Below are positions 9,239-18,124 of a stretch of 64,000 nt of DNA, piece by piece; the first letter of the stretch is position 1; each line of letters begins with the position of its first letter. Source of the DNA: UBA8437 sp963582065. Lineage in GTDB: Bacteria > Planctomycetota > Planctomycetia > Planctomycetales > Planctomycetaceae. A program made the position numbers and the translations under genes. Location: the NCBI GenBank assembly GCA_963582065.1, contig CAUZRQ010000001.1, positions 1 through 64,000 on the forward strand, given 5' to 3'. A model generated the notes under the pieces. That model saw only the letters and a program-made list of their open reading frames with translations, ran no database searches and had not been told where the DNA came from.

Positions 9239-12114
9239 CACGGTATCTGCTTTCCACGCTGCTCGTTGCTGTCCTGGTCGTTTCGGCCGAGGCCAACGAC
9301 GCCAAGGTGGCGCCTTCGAAAGTCGCTCCGCCGGTTCCCGAACGGTTTGCCGCAGAGTCGACCGACGAGGTCCCCGATTTTCAGCGTCACGTGGTGCCGT
9401 TGTTCGGGAAACTCGGCTGCAGCGGCCGGGCCTGCCACGGGTCGTTCCAGGGTCGCGGGGGATTCCGACTGTCGCTGTTCGGTTACGACTTCAAGTTCGA
9501 TCACGACGCATTGCTGAAGGCGGCCGACGGCGAGGGTCCGCGGGCCAACGTCTCCAAGCCGACCAAGAGCCTGATGCTGGAGAAGCCGACCGAGACGGTG
9601 CCCCACGAGGGGGGACTGCGGATGAAGGTCGGCAGTTGGCAGTATCGCCTGCTTCGCAGCTGGATCACCGCCGGTGCGCCGGCGGTGTCCAAGGATGCCG
9701 CTCGGCTGGTGAAACTCGAGATCACTCCGGCGGAATTGGTGATTGCCGGCAAGGGCGAGAAGATCCAGCTCAAAGCGGTGGCGGTCTGGAGCGATGGGAC
9801 CCGTGAGGACGTGACGCCGCTGACACGTTTCAAGAGCAACGACGACCTGGTCGCGGATGTCAGTTCCGGCGGCCTGTTGACCAGTGGCCAACCCGGTGAC
9901 ACGCACGTCGTCGCCTTTTACGACAACGGTGTGGTGCCGGTGCCGGTGATGAGGCCTGGCAGCGACAAGGTGGGCAAGAAGTACCCGAAGGTTGAAATGC
10001 CGACGGAAATCGACCGGCTGGTTGTCGACAAGCTGCGGAAACTCGGCATCGTTCCCTCCGATCTGAGCACCGACGCCGAATTCCTCCGCCGCGTCTCGCT
10101 GGACCTGGTCGGCACCCTGCCGACGGTTCCCGAAATCACGTCGTTCCTGGAAAACACCGATCCGCAGAAACGGGCCAAGAAGGTCGAGGAACTGCTGTCG
10201 CGGCCGGCCTACGCCGCCTGGTGGGCGACCCGTCTCTCGGACTTCACCGGCAACAACGACGATGCGTTGAACAACGTGACCCCCCAGAAGACCCGACGTG
10301 CCAGCCAGGACTGGTACGACTGGCTCCAGGATCGCATCACCAAGAACGTGCCCTACGACAAGCTGGTCGAAGGCCTGGTGATGGCCACGAGCCGGAACGC
10401 CGGGGAGTCGTTCAAGCAGTTCAGCAAGACGATGAGCGGTGTGTATCGCGAGGAGGGTCCCCAGACGTTCGTCGATCGCCAGGGGATGTCTCACTACTGG
10501 GCCCGTCGCACGTTCCGGCAGCCGCAGGACCGGGCGATCGGCTTCGCCTACACCTTCCTGGGCACTCGCATCCAGTGTGCCCAGTGCCACAAGCACCCCT
10601 TCGACCAGTGGACCAAGGACGACTTTGCCCAGTTTCAGGGCTTCTTCACCGGTGTCACTTTTGGAACCAATCCGGCGACGCGGACCGAGTACAACGAACT
10701 GATGGCGGCGCTGAATCTGGGTGACAAGAAGGGCGGCCAGGCGCGGCGGGCAGTCGGTGCGGCCCTGCTCGAAGGCAAGACGGTGCCGTTCCAGGAGGTC
10801 TACGTCATTTCGCCCAAGCAGGCCTCTTCGAAGAAGAAGAAGAATGCCGGCGGCAAGGCGGCCAAGGCGGTCAAGCGGCAGATCGTCAAGCAGCAGCAGA
10901 GGCTCAAGGAGCTCAAGGCCAACAATGGCGAGCCCACTCAGATCGAGCAGGTGCAGAAGACGATTGCCAGGCTGAAGAAGCGCCAGAAACAGCTCGCCCA
11001 GGGCGGCAAGCGTCGCAACTCCGGTCGCGTGGCTTCGTCGGCCAGGCTGCTGGGCGACGAGCAAGTCGATCTCACGAAGTTCGACGACGTTCGCACCCCG
11101 TTGATGGACTGGCTGCGTCGCAAGGACAACCGCCTGTTCTCCCGTGCATTCGTCAACCGCGTCTGGGCCAACTACTTCAACGTCGGCATTGTCGAACCCC
11201 CCGATGATCACAGCCTGGCCAACCCGCCGAGCAACAAGCCGTTGCTCGACTACCTGGCGGCTGCCTTCATCGAGAACGGCTACGACATCAAATGGCTGCA
11301 TCGCGAGATCATCTCGAGCCGCACTTACCAGCTCAGTTGGAAACCCAACGAGACCAACCGGCTCGACGACCGCAACTTCAGCCATTCGATCCCTCGCCGC
11401 ATGCCGGCCGAGGTGGCCTACGACGCGATCCAGCAGGCGACCGCCTCGGACGAACGCGGCCAGGAGATGAAGCAGGAACTCGAGGGACGGGCGATCGCGA
11501 TCGCCGGGTCCGGTCGGCGACTCAACTCCCGCAAGGGACCCGGCTACGCCTTGTCGGTCTTCGGCCGTTCGACACGAGAGAGCAACTGCGACTGTGATCG
11601 CTCGAACGAGCCGAGCCTGTTGCAGACGGTCTTTCTGCAGAATGACAGCGAAACGCTGCAGCTGATCAGCTCCAACCGCGAGGGCTGGGTCAACCAGGTC
11701 ACCGAGCAACTGGGGATCAAGCCGGTGCGTCAGACCCGCAAGAGTGTGACTCCCGAGATGCAGAAGCTGAGCAAGAAGCTGCAGGGGCTCCGCCGAAATC
11801 AGGCGGCGGCTCGCAAGGCCAAGGACAAGAAGAAGATCCAGGCCCTGGCCGGGCAGATCCGTGACCTGCAGTCGGACCTCGCCCGGGCGGCCCGCAATCG
11901 GCCGGTGTCCAAGACGGCCGGCGAAAAGGTGGCCGATCTGGATTCGACCGACATCGTCAAGCAGGCGTTCCTGAGAACACTCAGTCGATTTCCCGACGAT
12001 CGGGAACTGGCTCGTTCGCGGGGATACATCGAGGGGGCCGGGGACACCTCCCAGGGCCTTCGTGATTTGCTCTGGGCACTGCTCAATACCAAGGAATTCA
12101 TCGTCAACCACTAG
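9235..12114 (+). CDS. PSD1 protein with coiled-coil insertions
   Basis: 959 aa, long for the family. It has a signal peptide (YLLSTLLVAVLVVSAEA), a heme-like motif with CX4CH spacing (CSGRACH, residues 62-68), a Big2-like domain (about 165-235), DUF1549 (IDRLVVDKLRKLGI ... CAQCHKHPFDQWTKDDF) and DUF1553 (LMDWLRRKDNRLF, NVGIVEPPDDHSLANPP). Two Lys/Gln-rich coiled-coil insertions are seen. One is between the domains (about 530-600, VKQQQRLKELKAN and IARLKKRQKQLAQ); the other is near the C-terminus (about 840-890, MQKLSKKLQGLRRNQ). The gene at 2526 lacks them. The insertions may dock the neighbouring basic coiled-coil proteins. It overlaps the upstream gene by ATGA. Confidence 0.92.
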   Translation: MTRYLLSTLLVAVLVVSAEANDAKVAPSKVAPPVPERFAAESTDEVPDFQRHVVPLFGKLGCSGRACHGSFQGRGGFRLSLFGYDFKFDHDALLKAADGEGPRANVSKPTKSLMLEKPTETVPHEGGLRMKVGSWQYRLLRSWITAGAPAVSKDAARLVKLEITPAELVIAGKGEKIQLKAVAVWSDGTREDVTPLTRFKSNDDLVADVSSGGLLTSGQPGDTHVVAFYDNGVVPVPVMRPGSDKVGKKYPKVEMPTEIDRLVVDKLRKLGIVPSDLSTDAEFLRRVSLDLVGTLPTVPEITSFLENTDPQKRAKKVEELLSRPAYAAWWATRLSDFTGNNDDALNNVTPQKTRRASQDWYDWLQDRITKNVPYDKLVEGLVMATSRNAGESFKQFSKTMSGVYREEGPQTFVDRQGMSHYWARRTFRQPQDRAIGFAYTFLGTRIQCAQCHKHPFDQWTKDDFAQFQGFFTGVTFGTNPATRTEYNELMAALNLGDKKGGQARRAVGAALLEGKTVPFQEVYVISPKQASSKKKKNAGGKAAKAVKRQIVKQQQRLKELKANNGEPTQIEQVQKTIARLKKRQKQLAQGGKRRNSGRVASSARLLGDEQVDLTKFDDVRTPLMDWLRRKDNRLFSRAFVNRVWANYFNVGIVEPPDDHSLANPPSNKPLLDYLAAAFIENGYDIKWLHREIISSRTYQLSWKPNETNRLDDRNFSHSIPRRMPAEVAYDAIQQATASDERGQEMKQELEGRAIAIAGSGRRLNSRKGPGYALSVFGRSTRESNCDCDRSNEPSLLQTVFLQNDSETLQLISSNREGWVNQVTEQLGIKPVRQTRKSVTPEMQKLSKKLQGLRRNQAAARKAKDKKKIQALAGQIRDLQSDLARAARNRPVSKTAGEKVADLDSTDIVKQAFLRTLSRFPDDRELARSRGYIEGAGDTSQGLRDLLWALLNTKEFIVNH

Positions 12115-12199
12115 CCGCCGTGAGGCCGGTTGGCCCACGACGGCAACCAGGACCACAAACGGAACTCATCCCGGAATCGGGAACGGAAGGACGACAACG

Positions 12200-13504
12200 A
12201 TGGCTTTGCACACAACCTGCGACGGCGTGAAACGGCGAGATTTCCTGAGGGTCGGTGTGCTGGGCACGACCGGTCTCGGTCTCTCGAGCTTTCTCCGCCT
12301 CGCCTCGGCCGGCGCCGTTCAGACCGGTCAGGCGACCTCGGCGATCTTCGTCAACCTGCCGGGCGGTCCCTCGCACATGGACACGTTTGACCTGAAGCCG
12401 AACGCGCCCGAGGAATACCGCGGCCTGTTCAACCCGATCCAGACCAACGTCGAGGGGATCGAGATCAGCGAGCACCTGCCGAAACTGGCCACGTGTGCCG
12501 ACAAGTACACGATCCTGCGAGGCGTCAGCCACACCCTGGGGGCTCATCGCCTGGGCCAGGAATACGTCAACACCGGCACGCGGCCGTTGGCGTCACTGGA
12601 GTATCCGGGTTACGGGGCGGTGGTCACCAAGGAGCGTCCCGGCTCGATTGACATGCCCGGGTTCGTGGCGATTCCCAACACCCGCCAGAAGGCCGGGTTC
12701 CTGGGGGTCAAGTACGCCCCGTTGAACACCGGTGAGACTCCGAAGAAGGGACGCCCGTTCACGGTCCGGGGGATCGCGCTGGCCAACGGCCTGACGATCA
12801 CCGACGTCGAGAAGCGGCAGGGACTCCTGAAGGATCTCGACACCACCTTCTCGAGCATCGAAAAGGACAACCAACTGCTGGATGGTCTCGACAAGTTCAG
12901 CCGGCAGGCCTACTCGATGATCACGTCGAAGAAGGCCCGCGAGGCGTTCGACATCGGCAAGGAGCCGGCTGCCCGGTCCGATATCTACGGCGAATCACCG
13001 TTCGGCCAGAGCTGCCTGCTGGCCACGCGGCTGGTCGAAAGTGGTGTGCGTTTCGTCACCGTCTCGACCGGCGGCTGGGACACTCACCGCGACAATTTCC
13101 CCAAGCTCAAGGACAAGTTGCTGCCGCCATTTGACCAGGCCCTTGCCGCGATGCTCGGCGACCTGGAACAGCGGGGTCTGCTCGAGCGGACCGCCGTGTT
13201 CGTGACCGGCGAGTTCGGGCGGACGCCGAAGATCAACAGCAAAAGCACACCCGGCGGCCGCGACCACTACCCGCGGTGCATGACCATGCTGATGGCCGGC
13301 GGGGGCGTGAAGGGCGGCCAGGTGATCGGTGCGAGCGATGACAAGGCGACCGGTCCGGCTGACGAGGTCATTTCGCCGTCGGATGCCGCCGCGTCGTTCT
13401 ATCACAACCTCGGCATCGACCACACCAAGGAATATCACACCAAGACCGGGCGACCGGTTATGATCGTTCGCGATGGAGCGGTGATCGACAGGCTGTTTGC
13501 GTAG
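12200..13504 (+). CDS. DUF1501 family protein of the ECF operon
   Basis: 434 aa. The ATG at 12200 is chosen because GGAAGG lies ten bases upstream and the Tat-like signal (VKRRDFLRVGVLGTTGLGLSSFL) starts at residue 10. Motifs are NLPGGPSHMDTFDLKP, GVSHTLGAHRLGQEY, STGGWDTHRDNFPKLK, VTGEFGRTPKIN and GGRDHYPRC. It lies 85 bases after the PSD1 stop, as expected for the PSD1 and DUF1501 pair. The C-terminal HTKEYHTKTGRPVMI matches the HTPLGRP end of the copy at 1095. As in other family members, phosphatase-superfamily metal residues are likely, but activity is unproven. Confidence 0.92.
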   Translation: MALHTTCDGVKRRDFLRVGVLGTTGLGLSSFLRLASAGAVQTGQATSAIFVNLPGGPSHMDTFDLKPNAPEEYRGLFNPIQTNVEGIEISEHLPKLATCADKYTILRGVSHTLGAHRLGQEYVNTGTRPLASLEYPGYGAVVTKERPGSIDMPGFVAIPNTRQKAGFLGVKYAPLNTGETPKKGRPFTVRGIALANGLTITDVEKRQGLLKDLDTTFSSIEKDNQLLDGLDKFSRQAYSMITSKKAREAFDIGKEPAARSDIYGESPFGQSCLLATRLVESGVRFVTVSTGGWDTHRDNFPKLKDKLLPPFDQALAAMLGDLEQRGLLERTAVFVTGEFGRTPKINSKSTPGGRDHYPRCMTMLMAGGGVKGGQVIGASDDKATGPADEVISPSDAAASFYHNLGIDHTKEYHTKTGRPVMIVRDGAVIDRLFA

Positions 13505-13584
13505 CGGATTCCGAGCCATTGGGGCGACTCGACTTCTTTCACAACTGGGTCACACGGCCCGATTCACACCGAGAGGAACTGATC

Positions 13585-14079
13585 ATGAAACGGACACTGC
13601 AAGGACTTCTGGTCCTGACGCTCGCTGTCGTGCTGGCGATGCCAGCCATGGCGGCCGAGAAAAAGAAGAAGAAGGGCCGCAAGGCGCCCGTCGCCGTGAA
13701 GGTCCCCAAGGGGATCGAACTGACCGCCGACCAGAAGAAGGATGTCGCCGCGATCAACAAGGAATTCGGTCCGAAGTTGGCCGAGGTCCAGAAGGCGGTC
13801 AACGGAGTGATCTCCAAGGAGCAGCGGCAAGCTCGTCAGGCCGCGAACAAGAAGGCGAAAGCCGACGGCGTGAAGGGGAAGGCGAGACAAGCAGCGATTC
13901 AGGCTGCTCTGAACCTGTCCGACGAGCAGAAGGCGAAGATGAAGGAACTGACCAAGAAGCGTCAGGAAATTCAGAGAGCTGCGAGAGCCAAGTTCGTCGA
14001 GATTCTGACCGCCGAGCAGAAGGCCAAGTTGCCCAAGAAGAAGGGCAAGAAGAAGAAGAAGAAGAAAAAGGACGCCTGA
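13585..14079 (+). CDS. Secreted LTxxQ-like protein with poly-Lys tail
   Basis: 164 aa from the ATG at 13585 (GAGAGGAA upstream). The signal peptide is LLVLTLAVVLAMPAMA, cleaved before AEKKKKK. The mature protein has two Spy/CpxP-like segments: ELTADQKKDVAAINKEF near residue 45 and NLSDEQKAKMKELTKKRQE near 115, with EILTAEQKAKL repeated at the end. The tail is almost pure lysine. Spy/CpxP proteins are periplasmic stress chaperones, which would fit an ECF operon, but the similarity is only at motif level. It is the last gene before the intrinsic terminator, so it closes the 7423-14079 operon. Confidence 0.75.
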   Translation: MKRTLQGLLVLTLAVVLAMPAMAAEKKKKKGRKAPVAVKVPKGIELTADQKKDVAAINKEFGPKLAEVQKAVNGVISKEQRQARQAANKKAKADGVKGKARQAAIQAALNLSDEQKAKMKELTKKRQEIQRAARAKFVEILTAEQKAKLPKKKGKKKKKKKKDA

Positions 14080-14098
14080 TTGGCGTTCCAACGCATGG

Positions 14099-14139
14099 GG
14101 GCCGGTTTCACCGATGGTGTGGGGCCGGCCCTTTTTTTT
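14099..14139 (+). terminator. Intrinsic terminator of the ECF operon
   Basis: The outer stem is GGGCCGG (14099-14105) with CCGGCCC (14125-14131). An inner CACC-GAT-GGTG hairpin lies in the loop, and eight T residues follow directly (14132-14139). It lies 20 bases after the poly-Lys gene and just before the convergent miaA 3' end. Confidence 0.9.
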
Positions 14140-14149
14140 GTTTTAGGTG

Positions 14150-15091
<942 letters not shown>

Positions 15092-15200
15092 CGTGAATTC
15101 CGTCGTCGGCCGCGGCGCCTTTCACCGGATCGGTGTTCCTCATACCATGTTCGCAGCGCGGCCGCCGGTTGACCATCGGCGGCGATCCCTGTTCGCGATG

Positions 15201-15220
15201 GCCAACTGGCCAGAGTTGGC
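15201..15220 (+). promoter_or_regulatory. Perfect hairpin abutting the start codon
   Basis: GCCAACT (15201-15207) and AGTTGGC (15214-15220) form a seven-base-pair stem with a six-base loop, ending at the base before the ATG at 15221. It occupies the place of a Shine-Dalgarno sequence, none of which is visible. It may block or guide initiation, or serve as a protein-binding palindrome. Confidence 0.55.
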
Positions 15221-15670
15221 ATGCCCACGTTCGAAGCACGAGTCGCCTTGGCCACGACAGCCGAGGAACTGTTCGATTACATCGTTCATCCAGCTCACCT
15301 GGCCGGCATCATGCCGTCGGCGACGCCGCTGGAGGTGATCGAAAGCCCCGAACGACTCGAACTCGGCAGCCAATTGGTCGTCGATCTTGACGGGTTCGGT
15401 CCCACGCAGAGGCTGACCTACGAGGTCACCGCGTTTGAGGAGCCGGTGTCGTTCACCGAGACAATGATCAGCGGGCCGCTGGGAGCCTGGGTGCACCAGC
15501 GGACGATCACTCCGGGTGGGGGATTGGTCGAGCTGATCGAGGAAGTGGAATTCGAACCGCCGGATGGCTTGGCGGGCCTGTTGTTGACCGCCCCGCGGAT
15601 CGAAGCCTCGCTCAACAGCGGATTTGCTCACAGGCACCGCCGGTTGCGCGAACTGCTGGAAGAGAAGTGA
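15221..15670 (+). CDS. SRPBCC (START-like) family protein
   Basis: 149 aa with the helix-grip pattern of the polyketide cyclase/CoxG-like SRPBCC superfamily: ATTAEELFDYIVHPAHLAGIMP at residues 11-32, then alternating strands (SQLVVDLDGF, RLTYEVTAFEEPVSFTETM, GGLVELIEEVEFEPP), and a long C-terminal helix (FAHRHRRLRELLEEK). The family binds hydrophobic ligands in a central cavity. The ligand here is unknown. It is fused by a TGATG overlap to the next membrane-protein gene, so the pair may act together. No Shine-Dalgarno is seen at this start. Confidence 0.82.
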   Translation: MPTFEARVALATTAEELFDYIVHPAHLAGIMPSATPLEVIESPERLELGSQLVVDLDGFGPTQRLTYEVTAFEEPVSFTETMISGPLGAWVHQRTITPGGGLVELIEEVEFEPPDGLAGLLLTAPRIEASLNSGFAHRHRRLRELLEEK

Positions 15671-16077
15671 TGTCCGAGGAACAATCGCCCGGTCGCCTGA
15701 CGCCCGAAGACCTGCTGCCCGAGCCCGAGCCAAGCGGGCCGGTCGGTCCACGAGAGAAGCGAGCCCGTGACATGGCGACCATGATGGCGTTGATGGGCCT
15801 GGTGCTGGCCGCCGCTGGACTGATGGCGATCCTCGCACTGGTCTTCAACCAACTGCTCGTCTTTGCGTTCCTGGCTGCGGTTGCCCTGGGAGGTGGCTAC
15901 TTGTCCTTCCATTATGTCGTCTGGGGCCGACGGCTTGACCGTCAACTGGCATCGCGGTTCGATCCGCCCGGGTTCCCGCTCGATGCATCTCTGCAACTTC
16001 TTCCGCAGGAAGAAGTTAGTGCCTCGAGCAGTTCTCCACCGCAACCGGCGTCCGAGTCGTCTGAAACCGACAGCTAG
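15670..16077 (+). CDS. Small two-helix membrane protein, unknown function
   Basis: 135 aa. The start at 15670 overlaps the stop of the SRPBCC gene (TGATG); a GTG one codon earlier is also open. The N-terminus is acidic and Pro-rich, with basic residues (REKRARD) just before the membrane. Two transmembrane helices follow, about 40-62 (MMALMGLVLAAAGLMAILALVF) and 64-84 (LLVFAFLAAVALGGGYLSFHYV). The cytoplasmic tail of about 45 residues is Ser-rich at the end. No family was recognised. Confidence 0.7.
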   Translation: MSEEQSPGRLTPEDLLPEPEPSGPVGPREKRARDMATMMALMGLVLAAAGLMAILALVFNQLLVFAFLAAVALGGGYLSFHYVVWGRRLDRQLASRFDPPGFPLDASLQLLPQEEVSASSSSPPQPASESSETDS

Positions 16078-16097
16078 GCGATTTGTTCCGGACTCAT

Positions 16098-16127
16098 CCC
16101 CAATGCCGTTTTTTTATGAGATTGGGG
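16098..16127 (+). terminator. Possible terminator hairpin
   Basis: CCCCAAT (16098-16104) and ATTGGGG (16121-16127) form a perfect seven-base-pair stem with a 16-base loop that contains a T7 run. It lies 20 bases after the membrane-protein stop. There is no T-tract after the stem, so this is only a candidate transcript end. Confidence 0.4.
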
Positions 16128-16223
16128 TGTTAAGTTCTTGTGCCCCCTCCCCTCGGGGTTCTAGGGTCATCCATATCGGGATCGGGAAGGACTCGATCCG
16201 ACACAGCGGGCCGCGAACGAGCC

Positions 16224-16271
16224 AGAGATTCTCTCCCCGCAGCAACTGCTTGACCAGGCGAGAGATTCTCC
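16224..16271. promoter_or_regulatory. Pair of AGAGATTCTC palindromic sites
   Basis: AGAGATTCTCT (16224-16234, a perfect odd palindrome) recurs as AGAGATTCTCC (16261-16271), starts 37 bases apart. They lie 55-100 bases upstream of the surface-protein start. Spaced repeats of a palindrome suggest a dimeric regulator's operator. Confidence 0.4.
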
Positions 16272-16325
16272 GGCCCGTCCGCGGTCCATCATCACCAGGC
16301 CCTGGGACGGAAAAGGGGGATGACG

Positions 16326-17354
16326 ATGGGACGGAGAACTCGCGACAAGTCGACACGAACGGCTTCCACAAGGTGGTTCACTTGGGCACCCTGGAAACGG
16401 ACCCTGCGGCCACGTCGTCGCAGGGCTTGGCCGGTCCACAAAGGCGAGACGCTTGAAGGGCGGACACTGCTCTCGGCGATGGCGATTGCGGAAATCGGCA
16501 GTTCGGCTGCCACGGCCGACTCGTCGGTCGACAGGGGTGAGTCAAGGGTGTCCGACAGCCGGGGGGCCCGCGGGGTTGATCCGGCTCGTGCCGGTGCCGC
16601 GACTGCTCAGAAACAGAGGTACGTCGAAGTCGTGGTTTTCATTGATTCGGGACCTTTCAATATCGGTCACGCTGACATCGCTCTGACCGACGGCAGTGGC
16701 ACGACCGTTTACGGTCAGCACGCAGCGGGGGCGGGTAATGGCGGATTCGACGATTCGGCGTTTCAGCGTCGCGGGTTGGACGTCTACCTGCGAGACGAGG
16801 CCGGCGGGGGTTTCCGGGTTTTTGTCTCGCGGGTCCCGGTGACGGAACAGCAGTTCCGTGAAATCCAACAGTACCTGGACCACAAGTGGCAGAACGACGA
16901 TGCCTTCAATCTCTTCGACGACAACTGTTCGCAGAACGTCGGTTACGTTCTGAAAGAGTGGAAACTGATCAGCAAGTGGTCGGGTGGTCCCAACGTGATC
17001 AACGACGATGAATTCCAGTTCCCCGAGGGGGACCTCTACAACGACTTCATCCGAAACGATCGAACATGGACCCACCGGGAAGCCGGATACCTCGGCTCCA
17101 CTCCTACGGGTTCGTCCCTGTTCGACTCGGTCCAGGACAAGTCTTTCACCCAGGGCATCCCTTCGAGAAATTCGTCGGGGAGTACCTCGGGAGAGCCAAC
17201 GGGGAGTGGGTCGAGTTCGAGATCCACCAGCGGGCGTGGTGCCGGCGGCCGGGGCGGTGGTCATTCGAGCCAAACGGTATCCGGGGTGCCCGATGACAGC
17301 GGGAACCCGGATGGGAGCGGGGGCGACTCGTTCCGAGACCGGCTCTTGTCGTGA
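16326..17354 (+). CDS. Surface protein: LEPRxLLSA-like N-terminus plus putative permuted papain-fold domain
   Basis: 342 aa from the ATG at 16326; AGGGGG sits six to seven bases before it, whereas the in-frame ATG two codons earlier would be too close. The N-terminus is very basic (RRRRAW) and leads to LEGRTLLSA (43-51), matching the planctomycete LEPRxLLSA-type motif of exported proteins. Residues about 97-230 form one domain with a conserved-looking His (FNIGHADIAL, H115) and a later Cys (FDDNCSQNVGYVL, C201). His before Cys, with NC at a helix start, is the arrangement of circularly permuted NlpC/P60 (LRAT/PPPDE-like) hydrolases. The tail is Ser/Gly-rich and looks disordered. A function in amide or ester cleavage is inferred only. 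Confidence 0.7.
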   Translation: MGRRTRDKSTRTASTRWFTWAPWKRTLRPRRRRAWPVHKGETLEGRTLLSAMAIAEIGSSAATADSSVDRGESRVSDSRGARGVDPARAGAATAQKQRYVEVVVFIDSGPFNIGHADIALTDGSGTTVYGQHAAGAGNGGFDDSAFQRRGLDVYLRDEAGGGFRVFVSRVPVTEQQFREIQQYLDHKWQNDDAFNLFDDNCSQNVGYVLKEWKLISKWSGGPNVINDDEFQFPEGDLYNDFIRNDRTWTHREAGYLGSTPTGSSLFDSVQDKSFTQGIPSRNSSGSTSGEPTGSGSSSRSTSGRGAGGRGGGHSSQTVSGVPDDSGNPDGSGGDSFRDRLLS

Positions 17355-17411
17355 CGGGAGTTCAGATCTGTGCCGATGGACGGCGGACTGAAGAACAAGG
17401 AGGAGCGACCA

Positions 17412-17912
17412 ATGATCAAGCAAGGATGGACAAGTCGATCGCGGTGGTGGATTTCGGGAGTCGTGACGGCGACATGTCTTTTGGTTGCCGACCGGTTGGT
17501 CGAGTCACCGACCAAGGCGGCCGGGGTGGGTACGCTGCCACGCGAAGTCCTGGCCGTTCGTCAGGCGGTGCGGCAGAAGATGGCGCTTCAGACCGACGAC
17601 CCGTTGTTGAAGCGGATGCAGCGTGAGCACACCGGGACCGATGTGCTGGCGTTCCGGTTGCCGTCGCGAATGCGACCGGTCGAAGTGCATCGTTCGGGCG
17701 GGGCCATGTGGCGTCTCGCGGCGCTGACGGCCCATCGGGTCGGCCAGGTTCCGGTCGTGGTGGTGTTGGGTCGGGCCACGGTCAACAGGAAGCCGACACT
17801 TGGGGGGCAGTTGTTCGTTGTCGCATTGTGCGACCCGAAGTGTTCTCAGCGGACACGGATTTGCCTGATGTTCACCACGCCGAGACCACCGGCGGATCGT
17901 GTGGCACCATAA
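17412..17912 (+). CDS. Exported protein of unknown function
   Basis: 166 aa. The ATG at 17412 has a near-perfect AAGGAGGAG eight bases upstream. It has a membrane or signal segment (WWISGVVTATCLLVADRLV, about 12-30). The mature part has a basic helical stretch (LPREVLAVRQAVRQKM) and an Arg/Val-rich C-terminal half with two strands (QVPVVVVLGRATV, GGQLFVVALC). Three Cys lie near the end (CDPKCSQRTRIC). No family was recognised. It lies 57 bases after the putative papain-fold protein on the same strand and could be its partner. Confidence 0.6.
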   Translation: MIKQGWTSRSRWWISGVVTATCLLVADRLVESPTKAAGVGTLPREVLAVRQAVRQKMALQTDDPLLKRMQREHTGTDVLAFRLPSRMRPVEVHRSGGAMWRLAALTAHRVGQVPVVVVLGRATVNRKPTLGGQLFVVALCDPKCSQRTRICLMFTTPRPPADRVAP

Positions 17913-18066
17913 GCCAGCGTTTCGCTGTACCGATTCGGGTGTGGCTGTCGGGACGGGGCTGGAGGATGGTGGAATTCCCCGGAGGCCGGTGGCCGGTTCC
18001 AGGACCGTTCCGGGTCACGCGGCCAGTTCATCGATGGCCCCGACAGCCCGCCCGACCCCCCAACGA

Positions 18067-18108
18067 CCGACAGCCCGGTGATCCACGGACGGATCGCCGG
18101 GCTGTCGG
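18067..18108. terminator. Strong hairpin between convergent genes
   Basis: CCGACAGCCCGG (18067-18078) pairs perfectly with CCGGGCTGTCGG (18097-18108). The stem extends through ATCC/GGAT around a six-base loop. It lies between a plus-strand gene ending at 17912 and the minus-strand ABC-F gene ending at 18125. There is no U-tract on either strand, so it may end or protect transcripts from both sides without being a classic intrinsic terminator. Confidence 0.6.
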
Positions 18109-18124
18109 GATGTTCGCAGGCCGG

